Assembly (NCBI GenBank): GCA_021904315.1
Contig: CM038912.1
Coordinates: 8,829,061-8,893,060, forward strand
Reading direction: 5' to 3'
Origin: Sphagnum magellanicum
Taxonomy: Eukaryota > Streptophyta > Sphagnopsida > Sphagnales > Sphagnaceae
DNA length: 64,000 nt
The translations under genes and the position numbers were made by a program. Positions 33,590-45,765 of this stretch are shown here, one piece after another. The number at the start of each line of letters is the position of its first letter. Position 1 is the first letter of the stretch. The notes under the pieces are model-generated. The model was not told the origin of the DNA and ran no database searches. It worked only from the letters and a program-made list of their open reading frames with translations.

Positions 33590-34150
33590 TGTCTTCATTG
33601 GAGTATTCAATTTTCTTGGGCAAAGTTTAGAATTTGAACAAGCCCTATTCTATTCCTATTTGCCCTTCCCAATAAAAATTAACTAGATTATACATTTCTA
33701 CAAATTGATTAGATAGATTTGATGGAAACAACTTTTTTTAAATTGCATATCTTTTTGTCAATAGTAGCAAATTGACACACCTTAGAAAAAACATGGCCAA
33801 AACAAATACCTTGAAAACTTTCATCCAAACCTAGGATTTTGGATATAGTATTCAAATTTGACCTTTCATTTATAACAATGGTTTTTCTTTTCAACCCATA
33901 TTGATTAAACAATTCTATTAACTTGTCGGCCAAAGTTTGGTTAATTGTTTCTATTATTTCAAACAAACTAGTAGTCACTAGTTTAGGTTGTCCATTAAAT
34001 CCCACAAAGTTAATAACAAAACCAAATATATCATGTGCCTCCTTGAACATCCATAAGTCAAAGCTTGCTACAAAAATCTAATTTGTCAATTTTGGCAATA
34101 CATAATCTTGTTTTTTTCCTCTACCAAGTTAGGCAATATTTTTCAAAAAT
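33590..34150 (-). pseudogene. hAT transposase pseudogene (relic B)
   Basis: The central open stretch (33709-34050) reads FKEAHDIFGFVINFVGFNGQP, then LFEIIETINQTLADKLIELF, NQYGLKRKTIVINERSNLNT and GLDESFQGICFGHVFSKVCQF. An upstream SFDLWM and a downstream CRNVYN...LPKKIEYS continue in other frames. This order matches the catalytic half of a plant hAT transposase (SFDLWMSKGAHD, then a conserved DEGSN-like site that here reads NERSN). The frame is broken on both sides and the N- and C-terminal regions are missing, so it is a fragment. It may be the same subgroup as relic C. Confidence 0.8.
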
Positions 34151-35188
34151 AATAATTTTTGGAAGGAAGAACAATTCAAGGGTAAATGATTTTTCACCAT
34201 CAAAAGACCGAGGTCTTGTAAAAATTCGTTTTGCTATTTATCATCCTTTTTGAATAAATTCTTAACAAAACAAAAAAGATATTATATTTTTTAACACATT
34301 AAGCCTTTTTTTTTGGGTTTTTTTTCAATAAGACCCAACATGTATTTAATTAATTTCGAACTAAAATGTTAATTTATGACTTAACTCAACATGGTGAATG
34401 CAAAGAAGGCCACCTGGTGGCCACCAAATTCAAATAATTTTGAATAAATCTTGTTAAAGGATAAAGTAGCCTATTTTTAATATTCCCTATAATCTTAGGT
34501 GCTACTTGTGGGTAAGTTTAAGGACTTGAAGTGTATATGTTTATGCCAACCACAATATAATCACATATACAACAAAAAAATCATCAATATACAATCTTGG
34601 TCTAACATACATATTCATAATTTGCAAAAAAAACCAACTATAAAACCAATGACCAAAAACTTGCTATTTCAAAGCAATTTTCATACATCTCATGGGATTA
34701 CTTGGCAGTCACTTCGTACAACTTGTAAAAGCTTCAATTTATCAAAACATTAACATATAACACAATTTGAACTTTGTAAACTAAAAGGATTAAAAAGGTT
34801 GGTGGGCACCACGTCATCATTATATACCAAATAAAAAATAAAATCATGAAAAATTGTAAGTTGGATTACTATCACACGAAATAGGTCCATATTGATATGA
34901 CAAAGTTAACATACTCAAAATAAGCATACACAAATTCCACTAACAATAATATTCTTTTTTCAATGTAAACAACAACCAATTTGCATTTTAAAAAATGAAT
35001 GAGTAGAAATCAAAATAATAAATTTGCTCCAATAGTCTCATTAACTACATCAAGATTTTGTTTGGCCTTGGTTGCATGATTAACACTAATCATTATAATG
35101 TTATTAATTGTGACACTACTTCTAGCAAGAAATGAGAATAAAAATATTTATGTCAACCCATTATTGGATCTACCAAATTGCATTTCCA
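34151..35188. other. AT-rich spacer
   Basis: No feature was recognised, apart from a short minus-strand continuation of the coding relic at 35189-35527 (frames with SSVTINNIMISVNHATKAKQ near 35000-35110). Confidence 0.4.
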
Positions 35189-35527
35189 TTAGTTCACCCA
35201 ACAATTTTGATACAAATTTCTCTCATTCCTTGCTCCTTTTTTCATTGGCACACACCATTGAATATGAACATGTTTAAAATTTGTAAATTGTTCATCCTTC
35301 ACAACCTCAATTTTTGTCCTTTCCATCCACACAAGATATAATTTTGGATTTGGGCACATGATTAAATCTCCAATCGCTTGAAGGGTAAAAACCTTCCAAC
35401 AATTTGAATTTTGAGTTAGCAAAGGTTTTGATAACAATTCAAATATGTCTTCCCAATAATCCACGTATGGACCAAGCTTTCTAGCATAAGTTTCATCCTT
35501 GCATATCCCCATTTTCCAAAACTCCAA
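35189..35527 (-). pseudogene. Unidentified coding relic
   Basis: A 112-residue frame has protein-like composition, with tryptophan-rich blocks such as LGPYVDYWEDIFELL, NCWKVFTLQAIGDLIMCP and FKHVHIQWCVPMKKGARNER. After its stop, coding-like sequence continues in the same frame (WKCNLVDPIMG) and then in another. It has no good ATG start, ends abruptly and sits in AT-rich repeat DNA, so I read it as a broken gene or transposon fragment. I recognise no family. Confidence 0.4.
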
Positions 35528-37329
35528 ATATTTAGAAAGCCCGCCGTTGATTATTTTTCCATTTCAATGGACTTAATGGCATCATGTTCGTGAGGATGAC
35601 CATTATTTGTTGGAAATTATTTTCCTTTACTTGGAATTTTTTCATTTATTTGGATATGGTGTTTCCACATTTGTATAACATAATTCCTTTGGTAGGATTA
35701 GATGTATTAATCGCGATGATCCTAGAAAATATAAAATGTTATTTGTGAAATGCAATAGTGGTTGCAAACCCTCATTTAGTAACAATGTGAAATTGAAAAT
35801 GAAACAAATAATATCTTATCAATTGCTCATCTTGAATTTCTTAATTGAATATTTAATATATTTCTTTTCAAATCTACTAAACATTTAATTGTATTATTGC
35901 AAATGTTGTGTTTAGTCTTTGTTTTCAAGGCATATATTTTCGACCTAGTGGCCGTTAAGTTGAACTTCACATTAATTTCCAACATGTTTTCCTCTATGTA
36001 ACCATCCGGTGGATGCTTGGTGTTTTCTATCATACTTTTAACTCTCTAGACTTGAATCTATTTTGTGACCACTAGGTGGTATTTGGCGTGTTTGAATCCA
36101 TGTGATTACTGAATTTTCCTAGATTTCTATGGATGTTCAAGGCCAACATTAAGATTATCCTTCCATATTTTGGATATCAATCCAATTCTTGTAATTTTTA
36201 GTTGGATTAACATCTCTTAATTTTTGTAGGTTGTTTATTTATGTCCATTTCCATCCATACAAGGTCCACACAAGCCCTTTCAGTCATATCCTCCTACACC
36301 CATAAAAATGTTGATTTTCAATGTGAATGGCATGATGTGTTACTTCCCAAAATATGTTATTCTACAAGGAAATTATCATGTTAGGGGGAGCAATACTGAC
36401 ATCAACAAATTATAATTAAGAGTTGAAGTGAAAAAAATTCTTTCTCAAGCGTTCAAAAACATTTATATTGTGATTTAATCTCGTATATATGTTGTTGAAA
36501 TATGTGATGCAAATTCCTTTGTTGGTGGTGCCGCAAGCAAATTTTGTTGATCAATTTTTTTATATTTGGGGATGTGAATAATGCACCCTGACCTTGGGTC
36601 AACTCAATGTAGGGACATATTATTATCCTAAGGACTTGAATCATGTGTAGTTTGAATGCCAAGGGTTATTATATGGGATAGAAAACCAAACATTACTCCG
36701 TAACAATGAGCCAAACAAGGCCTTTCAAAATTCCAAGTATAGCGGTCTCTTCATTGAATCTTTTAAAAGACATAAGTTGTCAAAGAATAAGGTCTAATGG
36801 TTGGACCTAGCATCCCACTTGTGGCCAGCGTTGGTTGGATTGCCATTGGTGAAGATAATTAGTGTCCATTATGAAATCATTATCAAATATTCAAAACCTC
36901 GTTTAACTTTTTCTTCACCAAATTATTCTTGGTTCATATAATATATGAAAAGTGATAATGGGTGCATGTATGCACAAAAGGAGCCAATAAGATCTTACTT
37001 TATAAAAGGACTATGAATTGTTTTTAGTCATTTTTCACTTTTTCATATGAAATAATTTTTGAATGAAATCTTTTACAACTTGTTATAAAAATTACATATA
37101 ATTGCCCTAATAAATCACATGTTTTGTGTTAATCATTGTTGAATAAATATAAAATTTTCAAAGTGTGTACATTTTGCTATATTTTGCGTTTCATTTTGAA
37201 ATTTTATCATAATTTTGAATCATACCAAACTATGTTAACTATTTTAGGTTTTTGTTTTTTGTATCATAAAATACACATTTATTTTGTATGTCATGCACAC
37301 TACACCCCATTTACATATGGAAAAATATT
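35528..37329. other. AT-rich spacer
   Basis: No gene or terminal repeat was recognised. Confidence 0.4.
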
Positions 37330-37755
37330 TTTGAAAATTTAAAATTTTGAAAAATACCTTACATTTTTAAAATTTTAAAATTCCATATCTTTCTAATTGT
37401 GAGTTTTTTTAAATGTGGGTAATAGGTTACTATCATCTAATTATTTTTACCATTAAAATTATGTTATTACAATAGTCCTTAACCTAATCCTTTGTAAAAT
37501 TAACCACAATCTAATGCAACACCTATTCAAGTTCAAAAGCTTTTTATTAAAACCAAAACCCAAAATTTAATTTAATGAATTTTTAATTTGAATTTTTCAA
37601 CATTAATATTATTCATTAAACACAACTTGGAATGACTAACATAACTTTATAATGTCAAAAAAAAAACATTTGTAAGAAAATTCACAATTTTCACCACTAT
37701 CTAATATGATTTTTGGCTCCTAAATGCGTATTTGCACCTTAATGGGGAAAGTGAC
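37330..37755 (+). repeat. Dispersed repeat family C, copy 2
   Basis: This aligns with 2450-2880 in the same orientation, including 'ttgtgagttttttt.aatgtg', 'aagttcaaaagc', 'attaaaaccaaaac' and 'tgatttttggctcctaa'. Confidence 0.6.
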
Positions 37756-38129
37756 ATTATTCAATTTCCTTAAGGTACAAGCTCTTCTTATATCTAAGGA
37801 AAATTAATTTAATGTGTTTTTTTTGTCCACCCTTGAATTATTTTTACTTATCCAATTATTAAGTTTTGTTTGTAGACCACATGACAATATATACAACTCT
37901 AAATGGTAGAAAATGATGGTTTTTGGTTGGATTTCTATTTTGAGAGGGTGCCAATGTAGTTGTGTATCTAATTGTTCAAAAATCATAATTTATTAATTAT
38001 GTTATTAATAGTATGCTAGCAAATGATTTCATTGGGTTTTCAAAGTTCCAATCCAAGTTTCCCTATTTTTATTGTGTAGGACACAATTTAATGCTTTATT
38101 TATATTACAAAATTTATCTAAAATGATGG

Positions 38130-38266
38130 ATCTTTCTTGATTACTTTTTTACTTCAAAAATGTTTTAAATCCTTCAAATCCTTTTAATTTTTTGATATTC
38201 ACTTTTTATCACCTAGTGACCATTAGGTATTAGGGTTCATTCACAATTAAGGTACACAAAATAAAT
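38130..38266 (+). repeat. 'ccttcaaatccttt' repeat, left of the CACTA insertion
   Basis: 'gttttaaatccttcaaatcc', 'cactttttatcacctag' and 'tgaccattaggtattag' match two tandem units at 41180-41530. The CACTA element is inserted in or next to this repeat. Confidence 0.65.
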
Positions 38267-38820
38267 GTCCATTACAAGAAATCATGGCTTTTTTTACCAG
38301 GAATTTTGGTCAAAAAACCCCCCATATGGTTTTTCTGCCCCCATGTCCAACTTGACCAAAATGCCATTTTGGACAATTCGATTTGGACCCAACCATTTTG
38401 ACTAGGTCTTTTTGGTTGGTTTTTTTGACTGGGTTTTTTTTATTGAACCATCATGACAATAATAAAATTTGGGTAGTGACCAAACATATGTATATTTAAA
38501 ATTATTTTATTTAAAATTAGTATTAGAATATTAATTAATTACCCTACCTACCCTACCTACTACCTACTTACTTAATTAATAAACCTAATAATTAATGCCA
38601 AAATTTTATTCATTTGTTTAGCTACCAACCCTATGTCCTAGGCCTAGTAAGCTAGGCCACCTAACTTAGTCACCTAGGTTTGACCAAGCCACTTAAGCTG
38701 GGCCAAGCCCCCAAGGTTACGCCCTTAGGCTAAGCCAAGGGGCCTAGGTTAGATGGGTTAGTAATTTTTGCAACCTAGGTTACTTAATTATGTCGCTTAA
38801 ATAGGTAAGGTAGCTTAGGT

Positions 38821-38895
38821 TGCAAATGTAGGGACTTGAACTCTTCACTTTCACATTGAAGAGTCAGGTCTTTAACCATTGCACCACCACCCCAA
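38821..38895 (-). repeat. tRNA-like module (SINE-type head), copy 2, inside the CACTA element
   Basis: On the minus strand, GGTGGTGCAATGGTTAAAG (A-box-like) is followed by GAAGAGTTCAAGTCCC (B-box-like, plus-strand 38831-38846) and then 'tttgcaacct'. The internal-promoter spacing is close to that of a tRNA gene. It shares order and the trailing 'gcaacc' with 22773-22850. Confidence 0.65.
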
Positions 38896-38989
38896 AAGGT
38901 GATTTTCTTAGACAACATATTTGTAATGACATGATTTTGGACCAACATATTGTAATCAATTTTCATGAATTTTCTTACACTACTTACAT

Positions 38990-39430
38990 AAATAGGTAGG
39001 TTATAGGTAAGGTAGCCTAAGTAGGTAGAAGGTATCTATTAAATAAATACATGTATTAAGGTAACATGTAGGTTATAATTTACTAAGTTTTATAGGTACC
39101 TACTAGGCCTATGTTTATACTTACCTTGTAAGCTATCTATGCCTATGTTATTTAGTAGGTTATGTAGGTACCTACCAACCTATTAATATACCTAGCCTAA
39201 ACATACTTGGTAGGTAGCCTAACTTATTAGGTAGGTATAGGTTTAGGTTACCTACCTAGGAGGCTTAAGTGGTGTAACTTAAGTTAGCTACATACCTAAT
39301 AAGCCTAGGTAGCCTAGGTTAAACTATGTACTTACATAGTAGGCCTAGGTGGCCTAGGTTAGGCTACCTATGTAGTAGCTAAGTTTAGGTTGTTTAGGCT
39401 ACTAACCTAATTACTAAGATAGGCTACCTA
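38990..39430. repeat. 'taggtagg / cctaggtt' low-complexity tract
   Basis: About 440 bases are built from short variants of TAGGTAGG, CTACCT and the palindrome CCTAGG inside the CACTA element. Similar tracts occur near 6.4, 22.9 and 45.6 kb. Confidence 0.8.
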
Positions 39431-40414
39431 TAGGTAATTAATAAAAATAATTTAAAATGATTAATGAATTATTATAAATTATAGATAAATAATAATATTA
39501 ATGAATAATACTTTATTATTTCCTAGGAACTACTAAATTAATTAATAAATTAATAAATGTTCAATATAAATGGTTAATTACTGGATATTTCCTATGAAAT
39601 ATTAAATAATAATAAATTACTATTGATTAATGATTAATAATTATTTAATATTAATTATGTATTATAAATTAATCATTATTGATTAATATATAACAAATTA
39701 ATTTTAAATAATCGCTTATCAATAATTATTTACAATTATATTGACTATTATTAATTATTATAAGTTACTATCAAGTATTAACTAGAAAATTAAATAAAAT
39801 TGATATTCCATAATAACAATTAATCAATTAACAAGTTGATGGATAAATAAATTATTTGTTATTAATTAACATTTATTTGGTGACCAATTAATTATCTAAA
39901 ATATTAATCATAAATTATTGAGTATTAGCTATCATTTATTAAACATTAATTAATTAATGTACTAAATTTAAGTACCTACAAGTGCGTAAAAGTAACATGT
40001 AAATAACCTATTAAATTTTATAATATGCCTAACCTAAGGCTTATTAGCTACGAACTTAGGTTTGATATGTACCTTATGTTAATATATTTTTAGGTTAAAT
40101 AACCAAATTAGTATGGTTGATTTGACTAAATGTCAAATCAAAATGGCCAATTTGAGTAATTGTAAATCATAATGGCCATTAAATATGGTTAATTTGATTA
40201 AGCCTTAGTCATTTTGATGGACCTTCGGCTTTATCAACCAGATGTTTAGTTTGTCACATTATCAAAAAAATCATTTTAGTCAAATGTCTCAATCAAAAAT
40301 AACTCGTGTCTTTCATGCCCCAAGCCTTTAATGAAAATGATCATTTCTTTTGGTCAATGTGGACATTTCAATCAAGTTGGACCTTTTAAAAAGACATGTT
40401 TTCTTGTAGTGGTC

Positions 40415-41179
40415 TCACCCCAAAATTACTCTTAAGACACTACTTTGAATGATCATTACATTTACAAAATAATTTATTAGTAGATTATTTTTTTCATTAG
40501 ATACTCACATACTTCTTGATTAAAATGGTGGTGAATTTTTGTGATTTGGATTATTAAAACATGTGCTTAAGTGTCCTAAAAGATGGCTTAAGAATTGTGT
40601 CTCATTACATAGTTTTATTGAAAAGGACTTAGTTCAATACTAGCAATATTGGTCAAATTGCTCCATATTTTAACCATAAATAAAATAAAGTATGTTTTAT
40701 GTGATGGCATAAATTTTTTGTATGGTAAATCACCAAATTTGGTTGAATTGATGCTAGAATCTTGGATTTTTTTATAAAATGGATGTTTTAATAATGACAA
40801 TCAAAGTTTTTTTGTTAATTAAAAATTTACATTCCAAAGGTTTGGAAAAAAGGATAAGATACATTGGTGTTTAAAAAGGACATTATTTTATTTTTGAATA
40901 GCCCATTTTGGCACTCGAAATGAAAATACGTCATTCTGCAATGTTTAAGTAATCTTGTATTCCTTTTTGGTTTATACTTGAACAATACATTAAAAATTTG
41001 TTCAATTGATTTTAATAATTCATTAAAACACTTGTTGGTTGAAAGCTTAAAGATACATATCCCCCTTTCATTGTTTAACATCTTAGAATATTCATTTTGT
41101 TAGCTTGTCCTTATTGTAGGATTCAAAACACAAGACAAATGGGTGTCATGTTTCTTATTGTGATACTTCAATTGTGAAT
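40415..41179. other. AT-rich spacer
   Basis: No gene was recognised. Short minus-strand frames have no domain. Confidence 0.4.
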
Positions 41180-41530
41180 GCACCCATTAGTTCTTTTTCA
41201 TTTTTTGCTTTTGTGTTCTACATAATATTCACAATATCCTTTTAAGCTTTCTTTTATTATGTTGGAGTGTTTTAAATCTTTCAAATCCTTTTGAATTCTC
41301 CATTTTCATTCTTTATCATTTAGTGACCATAGGTATTAATTTTATTTCATTTTTTGCTTTTGTGATTTACACAATATTCAAATTATTCTTTTAAGGTTTT
41401 TTTAAATTTTGGAAGTGCTTTAAATCCTTCAAATCCTTTTGAGTCATCCATTTTCACTCTTTATCACCTGGTGACCACTAGGTATTAGAGTTTTATTTCA
41501 TTTTTTACTTCTATGATCTACACAAAATAT
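41180..41530 (+). repeat. Tandem pair of ~165-bp units
   Basis: Two units share 'tttaaatc.ttcaaatccttttga', 'ccattttca.tctttatca', 'tggtgaccactaggtattag' and 'tttatttcattttttgctt'. A third relative flanks the CACTA element at 38130. Confidence 0.75.
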
Positions 41531-41787
41531 TTCATTTAAAAGAAAATTCATTTTTAAAATAATCTTATTTATCTATTTAGATTTTTTAAAAAATTATTAG
41601 GCTCTAATTTTCTTAAACAACAAATTTATTCAAAATTGTGGTAATACATTCAAGGCAAATTCCAAGAAGAATGAAAACAATTTTTTTTTAATTTTGAAAA
41701 TAAAATAATAAAATAAAACCCAAGGTCAAAAAAAAAAAAGATGAATCCTATTATTTTCTAAAGTACTATGCTACTTACACATAAAGT

Positions 41788-41799
41788 CACTACAAGAAA
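41788..41799 (+). repeat. Lone CACTA terminus
   Basis: CACTACAAGAAA followed by TCTTG is a left end like that of the complete element. No matching CTTGTAGTG right end was found before the hAT relic at 46.6 kb, so the element is either truncated or its right end has diverged. Confidence 0.6.
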
Positions 41800-42369
41800 T
41801 CTTGTATTATGTAACCATCCAATTTATGATTACATGCGATTATCTGTCATTTGCAACTATGCTTTATAATTTTTACATTTAGTAATCATCTTTTTAATTT
41901 TGTTACTATTTTTGTGACTATGGTGCAATTATTAAATTGTACGTCCTTCCATATTGACTAATTTCTTGGGGTTTTCATCCAAGAAAAGGCTTTAATGTTC
42001 ATTTAGTTGCAAATTTAGTTATAATCTAGTTACTTTTCATGGTGTGCCTATACATTTTGTCTACACTAAGGTGTTTTGGACTACATTAAAAGTATATTTA
42101 ACATATTTAAATGTATTTAGCCTATATTTAATGCATATTAAACACATTTTACTTCATATTATGAACATATTCAAATAAACAATATCATCTTGATTTTATA
42201 TTATGGTTTGTCTAATAATATATTATGTTTCTTTTAATATATAATTAACTAATACAAGTGATGTCATATTAAGATGACATAATTTTTAATGTCAAACCAA
42301 TATTCATTGTTCATAAAATATTACTACCAACAAATTCATTAAATAATGGAAACCATGGAATAATAATTC

Positions 42370-43035
42370 AGTGACGATGATTTCATCAAAGCTAGTTTAG
42401 GTGGGATGGGTTATAGTCATAGGTCATACAAACAAACAATTCCAAATCGCAAATTTATTAGAGGTTGATTCCAAATTGGAATTTTTTAAAAATAAACATT
42501 TTACAAATTGTAGTGTTTCAAAATGTCCTTGTGGATCCTAAGATATTGAAAGAGAAACAAATCTCTTTATTATTTTCAATGTCTTTTGGAATCTTTGGGT
42601 CCTTTCAAAAGAAATTTGAATCTTTGTGTCTTTCCTATTTCATACACATGTTTACATGTAATTCCATTCAAATGTAAATATGTGTTATTTCATTTGAATA
42701 TGTTGAGATTATTTCAAGAAATTAACATGTTTTTTTTCTTTGAAACCAAACTAGTTTCCAACAAAAACTTCTCCTTTAAATATCTAATTCAAGGATCTAA
42801 TCCCCACTTGCTTCACCAATTTAATGTTTATCCACCATAATTACTTTCAAAATTTCGATGAATTAAAAACAAGTGTGGTTAATTAAATTTCCCCTTGGAT
42901 GATAATTGGGTGGTATTTTGTACAATTTGAATTCAATATATATATGACAATAACAAATTTTTCAAATGTAAACCTTTATTTCTTCTTTGTCATTTCATTG
43001 TCATTGGTAATGCATAGTAGCGTGGAGCCCAAGTT
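42370..43035 (+). repeat. Dispersed/duplicated unit D, copy 1
   Basis: About 650 bases align with 43645-44285 in the same orientation, from 'gatttcatcaaagctagttt' through 'gaatatgttgagattatttc' and 'ttggatgataattggg' to 'cgtggagcccaagt'. The copies are clearly diverged. Confidence 0.85.
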
Positions 43036-43374
43036 AAATAAATAAAATTGATTCATTACTTTTTTAAAAAATTCAAAATTTATGTTTATTATTTATTATT
43101 GACTAATAAATTAATAATTATTGATCAATTAATACTATAATCAATTGATTAAAATGAAAATTATAAACTAATTAAAATATTATTTATTTACTTATTTAAT
43201 AATTAAATAGGTTTAATATATAATAATTTATTATTATTATTTAACAAATTAATTATTTTAATATATAATCTTCAATATTTACTGATTTATTTGAGAAATT
43301 GTTCATTTCAATCTATTAATCAAATTTAAAAAATATTAAAAAATGTTAAATAAGTTAATCATTAATTAATTAAT

Positions 43375-45030
43375 TTTCATTTAATTATTTGATCATTTGT
43401 ATTCATTAATGAAAAGTTATGGCTAATAGATCATAAGTATTATTTAATTAATAGTTATGTAACTTATAAAAATATTAATTAAAAATTCACAAATTCAAAT
43501 ATCTATTTATTATCAATGACTAATTAAATTATGTTCTATTTAATTGATAAGTTCATATTTAATATATTATTATTATTATTAATATGTGTATAATTTATTA
43601 AAAGTTAATTAATATTTCAATTAATAATTTAAATAATTCCAATGACAAGATTTCATTAAAAGTGGTTTAGGTGTGATGGGCTACAGTTGTAGGTCATACA
43701 AAAAGACAATTCCAAATTACAAATTTATTAAAGGTTGATTCAAAATTAGAATTTTTACAAAATAATTTTTTTTACAAATTTTAATATCCTTATGGGATCT
43801 TAAGATATTGAAAGAGAAACAAATCTTTTTATTTTTCTCAATGTCTTTTGGAATCTTCATGTCCTTTCAAAAAATAAATTTGAATATTTGTGTCTTTCCA
43901 ATTTCATACACATGTTCACATAAAATTTCATACAAATGTGAATATGTCGTGTTTCATTTGAATATGTTGAGATTATTTCAAAAGTTTCACATGTATTTTT
44001 TTCTTTGAAATAAAGTTAGTTTCCAATAAAAACTTCTCCCTTAAATACCTAATTCAAGGACTTAATCCCCACTTGCTTAATTGATTTAATGTCTATCCAC
44101 CATAGTTGCTTTCAAAATTTTGATGAATTAGAAATATGGGTGGCTAATTAAATCTCCCCTTGGATGATAATTGGGCGATAATTTGTACAATTTGAATCCT
44201 ATATATATCTCAAAATAATAAACCCTAATTTTTTTTTGTCATTTCATTGTCACTGATAATGTGTAGCAACGTAGAGCCCAAGTATTTAATTAATATTCAA
44301 TGAATGATTTGAGAATTCGTATTTACTAATAAGAAGTTATGATAAATAAATAATAAGTATTAGTTAATTAATAGTTAAGTAGCTTATAGAAATATTAATT
44401 AAATATTCAAAAATTCAATTATCTAGTTATTGTAAATGATTAGTTAACTTGATTTTCTATTTAGTTCATAAGTTCAGAATTAATAATCAATAATTATTAA
44501 TCAGTTTAGAATCTATTAAAAGGTAATTAATAATTCAATTAATAATTTAAGTAATATTTAAATAACGTATGAAAATATTAGTTAAAATTTCACAAATTCA
44601 ATTATCTAGTTTTTGTAATTTATTAAATAACTTGATTTTCTATTTAGTTGAAAAGTTCAAAATTAATAACTAATAATTGGTTTCGAATTTATTAAGTTAA
44701 TTAATATTTCAATTAATAATTTAAATTATATTCATTGAATTATCTGATAATTCAAATTTATTTATCAAGAGTTATGGTTAATGAATATTAAACTAACTAA
44801 TAGTTAGTGACTTGTTAAATATTAATTAAATATTCATGAGCTAAATTATTTATTTAATATCAACTTTTAATTAAAGCTGATTATATATTTTAATGATATT
44901 TATCGACTAATTAATATAATAAGTTCATAATGTAATAATTAATATAGAATATTCTGTATTTATTATTATTGAATAATTAATTAAATTAGTAAATCAATCA
45001 ATTCTTTATCTATTTATTTAGTTGATAACT
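43375..45030 (+). repeat. AT-rich ~250-bp degenerate tandem units
   Basis: A block with 'aagttatgg.taat', 'ttaattaatagttatgtaac', 'aaatattaattaaa.attca', 'caattatctagttattg', 'gattttctatttagttga' and 'caattaataattta' recurs near 43.39, 44.31, 44.57 (partial) and 44.75 kb. The second D copy is embedded between the first and second units. Confidence 0.75.
43645..44285 (+). repeat. Dispersed/duplicated unit D, copy 2
   Basis: This is the partner of 42370-43035, displaced by about 1.27 kb. It lies between AT-rich units, which suggests a segmental tandem duplication or two related insertions. Confidence 0.85.
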
Positions 45031-45587
45031 AAAATTTAAAAGATTAAGTGTCAAACAAAAACGATTATTGATTAAAATAAAAATAAAAATAAGTTAATTA
45101 ATTTCATAAATTAATTATGTGTTGTTGTTGATTTATGATTGTGAATTAATTGATTAGTTAGTCAAAAATATGAAGTAAAAGTGAATGTTAGTTATAAAAT
45201 TAAATAATTAAAGAGTGCTAGGTAATTATAGGTAAGTATGTAATTAGTTAGTGGTTAATTAATCAATTAAATATTCAATTAGTTAGTTAATGTGTTTCCT
45301 ATTTACCTGTTTAGTTATATAATTATGTAGTTTAAAAAATAAAAAAACAAGCATAAAACATATGGGAGAATATTTCTAGTTGCAATTCAATTTGCAACTA
45401 CAATGAAACTAAAAAATTTAACCCATATGAATTATCCTTCAATCTCATCTTGGAAACTACATAACAAAGTTGTCTTTTCTTATGTTTTCACATTTAAAAG
45501 CATGTGCCATTGGGGATGAACTCAAAGAAGCTTAACTTTAAATACAAAATTTTGAAATAACAATATATACATGGTTTTTGTTTAGCC

Positions 45588-45765
45588 CACCTACCTTCCT
45601 ACCTACCTACCTACCTAAGTAGGTAAATAGGTATGTAACCTAGGTAAAAAGGTATGTCCTACCTACCTAATTTTACTTACCTACCAACATAAACCTACAT
45701 ACCTACCTACCTAATTTTACTTACCTACCAACATAAACCTACATACCTACCTACCTATTTACTCA
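45588..45765. repeat. CTAC/TAGG tract with a 44-bp duplication
   Basis: (CTAC)n runs frame a 44-bp segment starting 'ctaattttacttacctacca', repeated at 45667 and 45711 without visible difference. Confidence 0.9.

Larger units (their letters stand above)
38270..40411. mobile_element. CACTA-type transposon, non-autonomous, 2.14 kb
   Basis: The left end is CATTACAAGAAATCATG and the right end, read inward, is CACTACAAGAAAACATG (15 of 17 match). A 3-bp target duplication GTC flanks both ends (38267-38269 and 40412-40414). CACTACAAGAAA ends with a 3-bp duplication are the hallmark of plant CACTA (En/Spm) elements. The interior has no transposase frame. It holds a tRNA-like unit, a 'taggtagg/cctacct' tract and an extremely AT-rich core (about 39430-40000). 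The subterminal 'tttgac/gtcaaa' and 'ttggtca' motifs may be transposase-binding repeats, which is inference. Confidence 0.85.
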
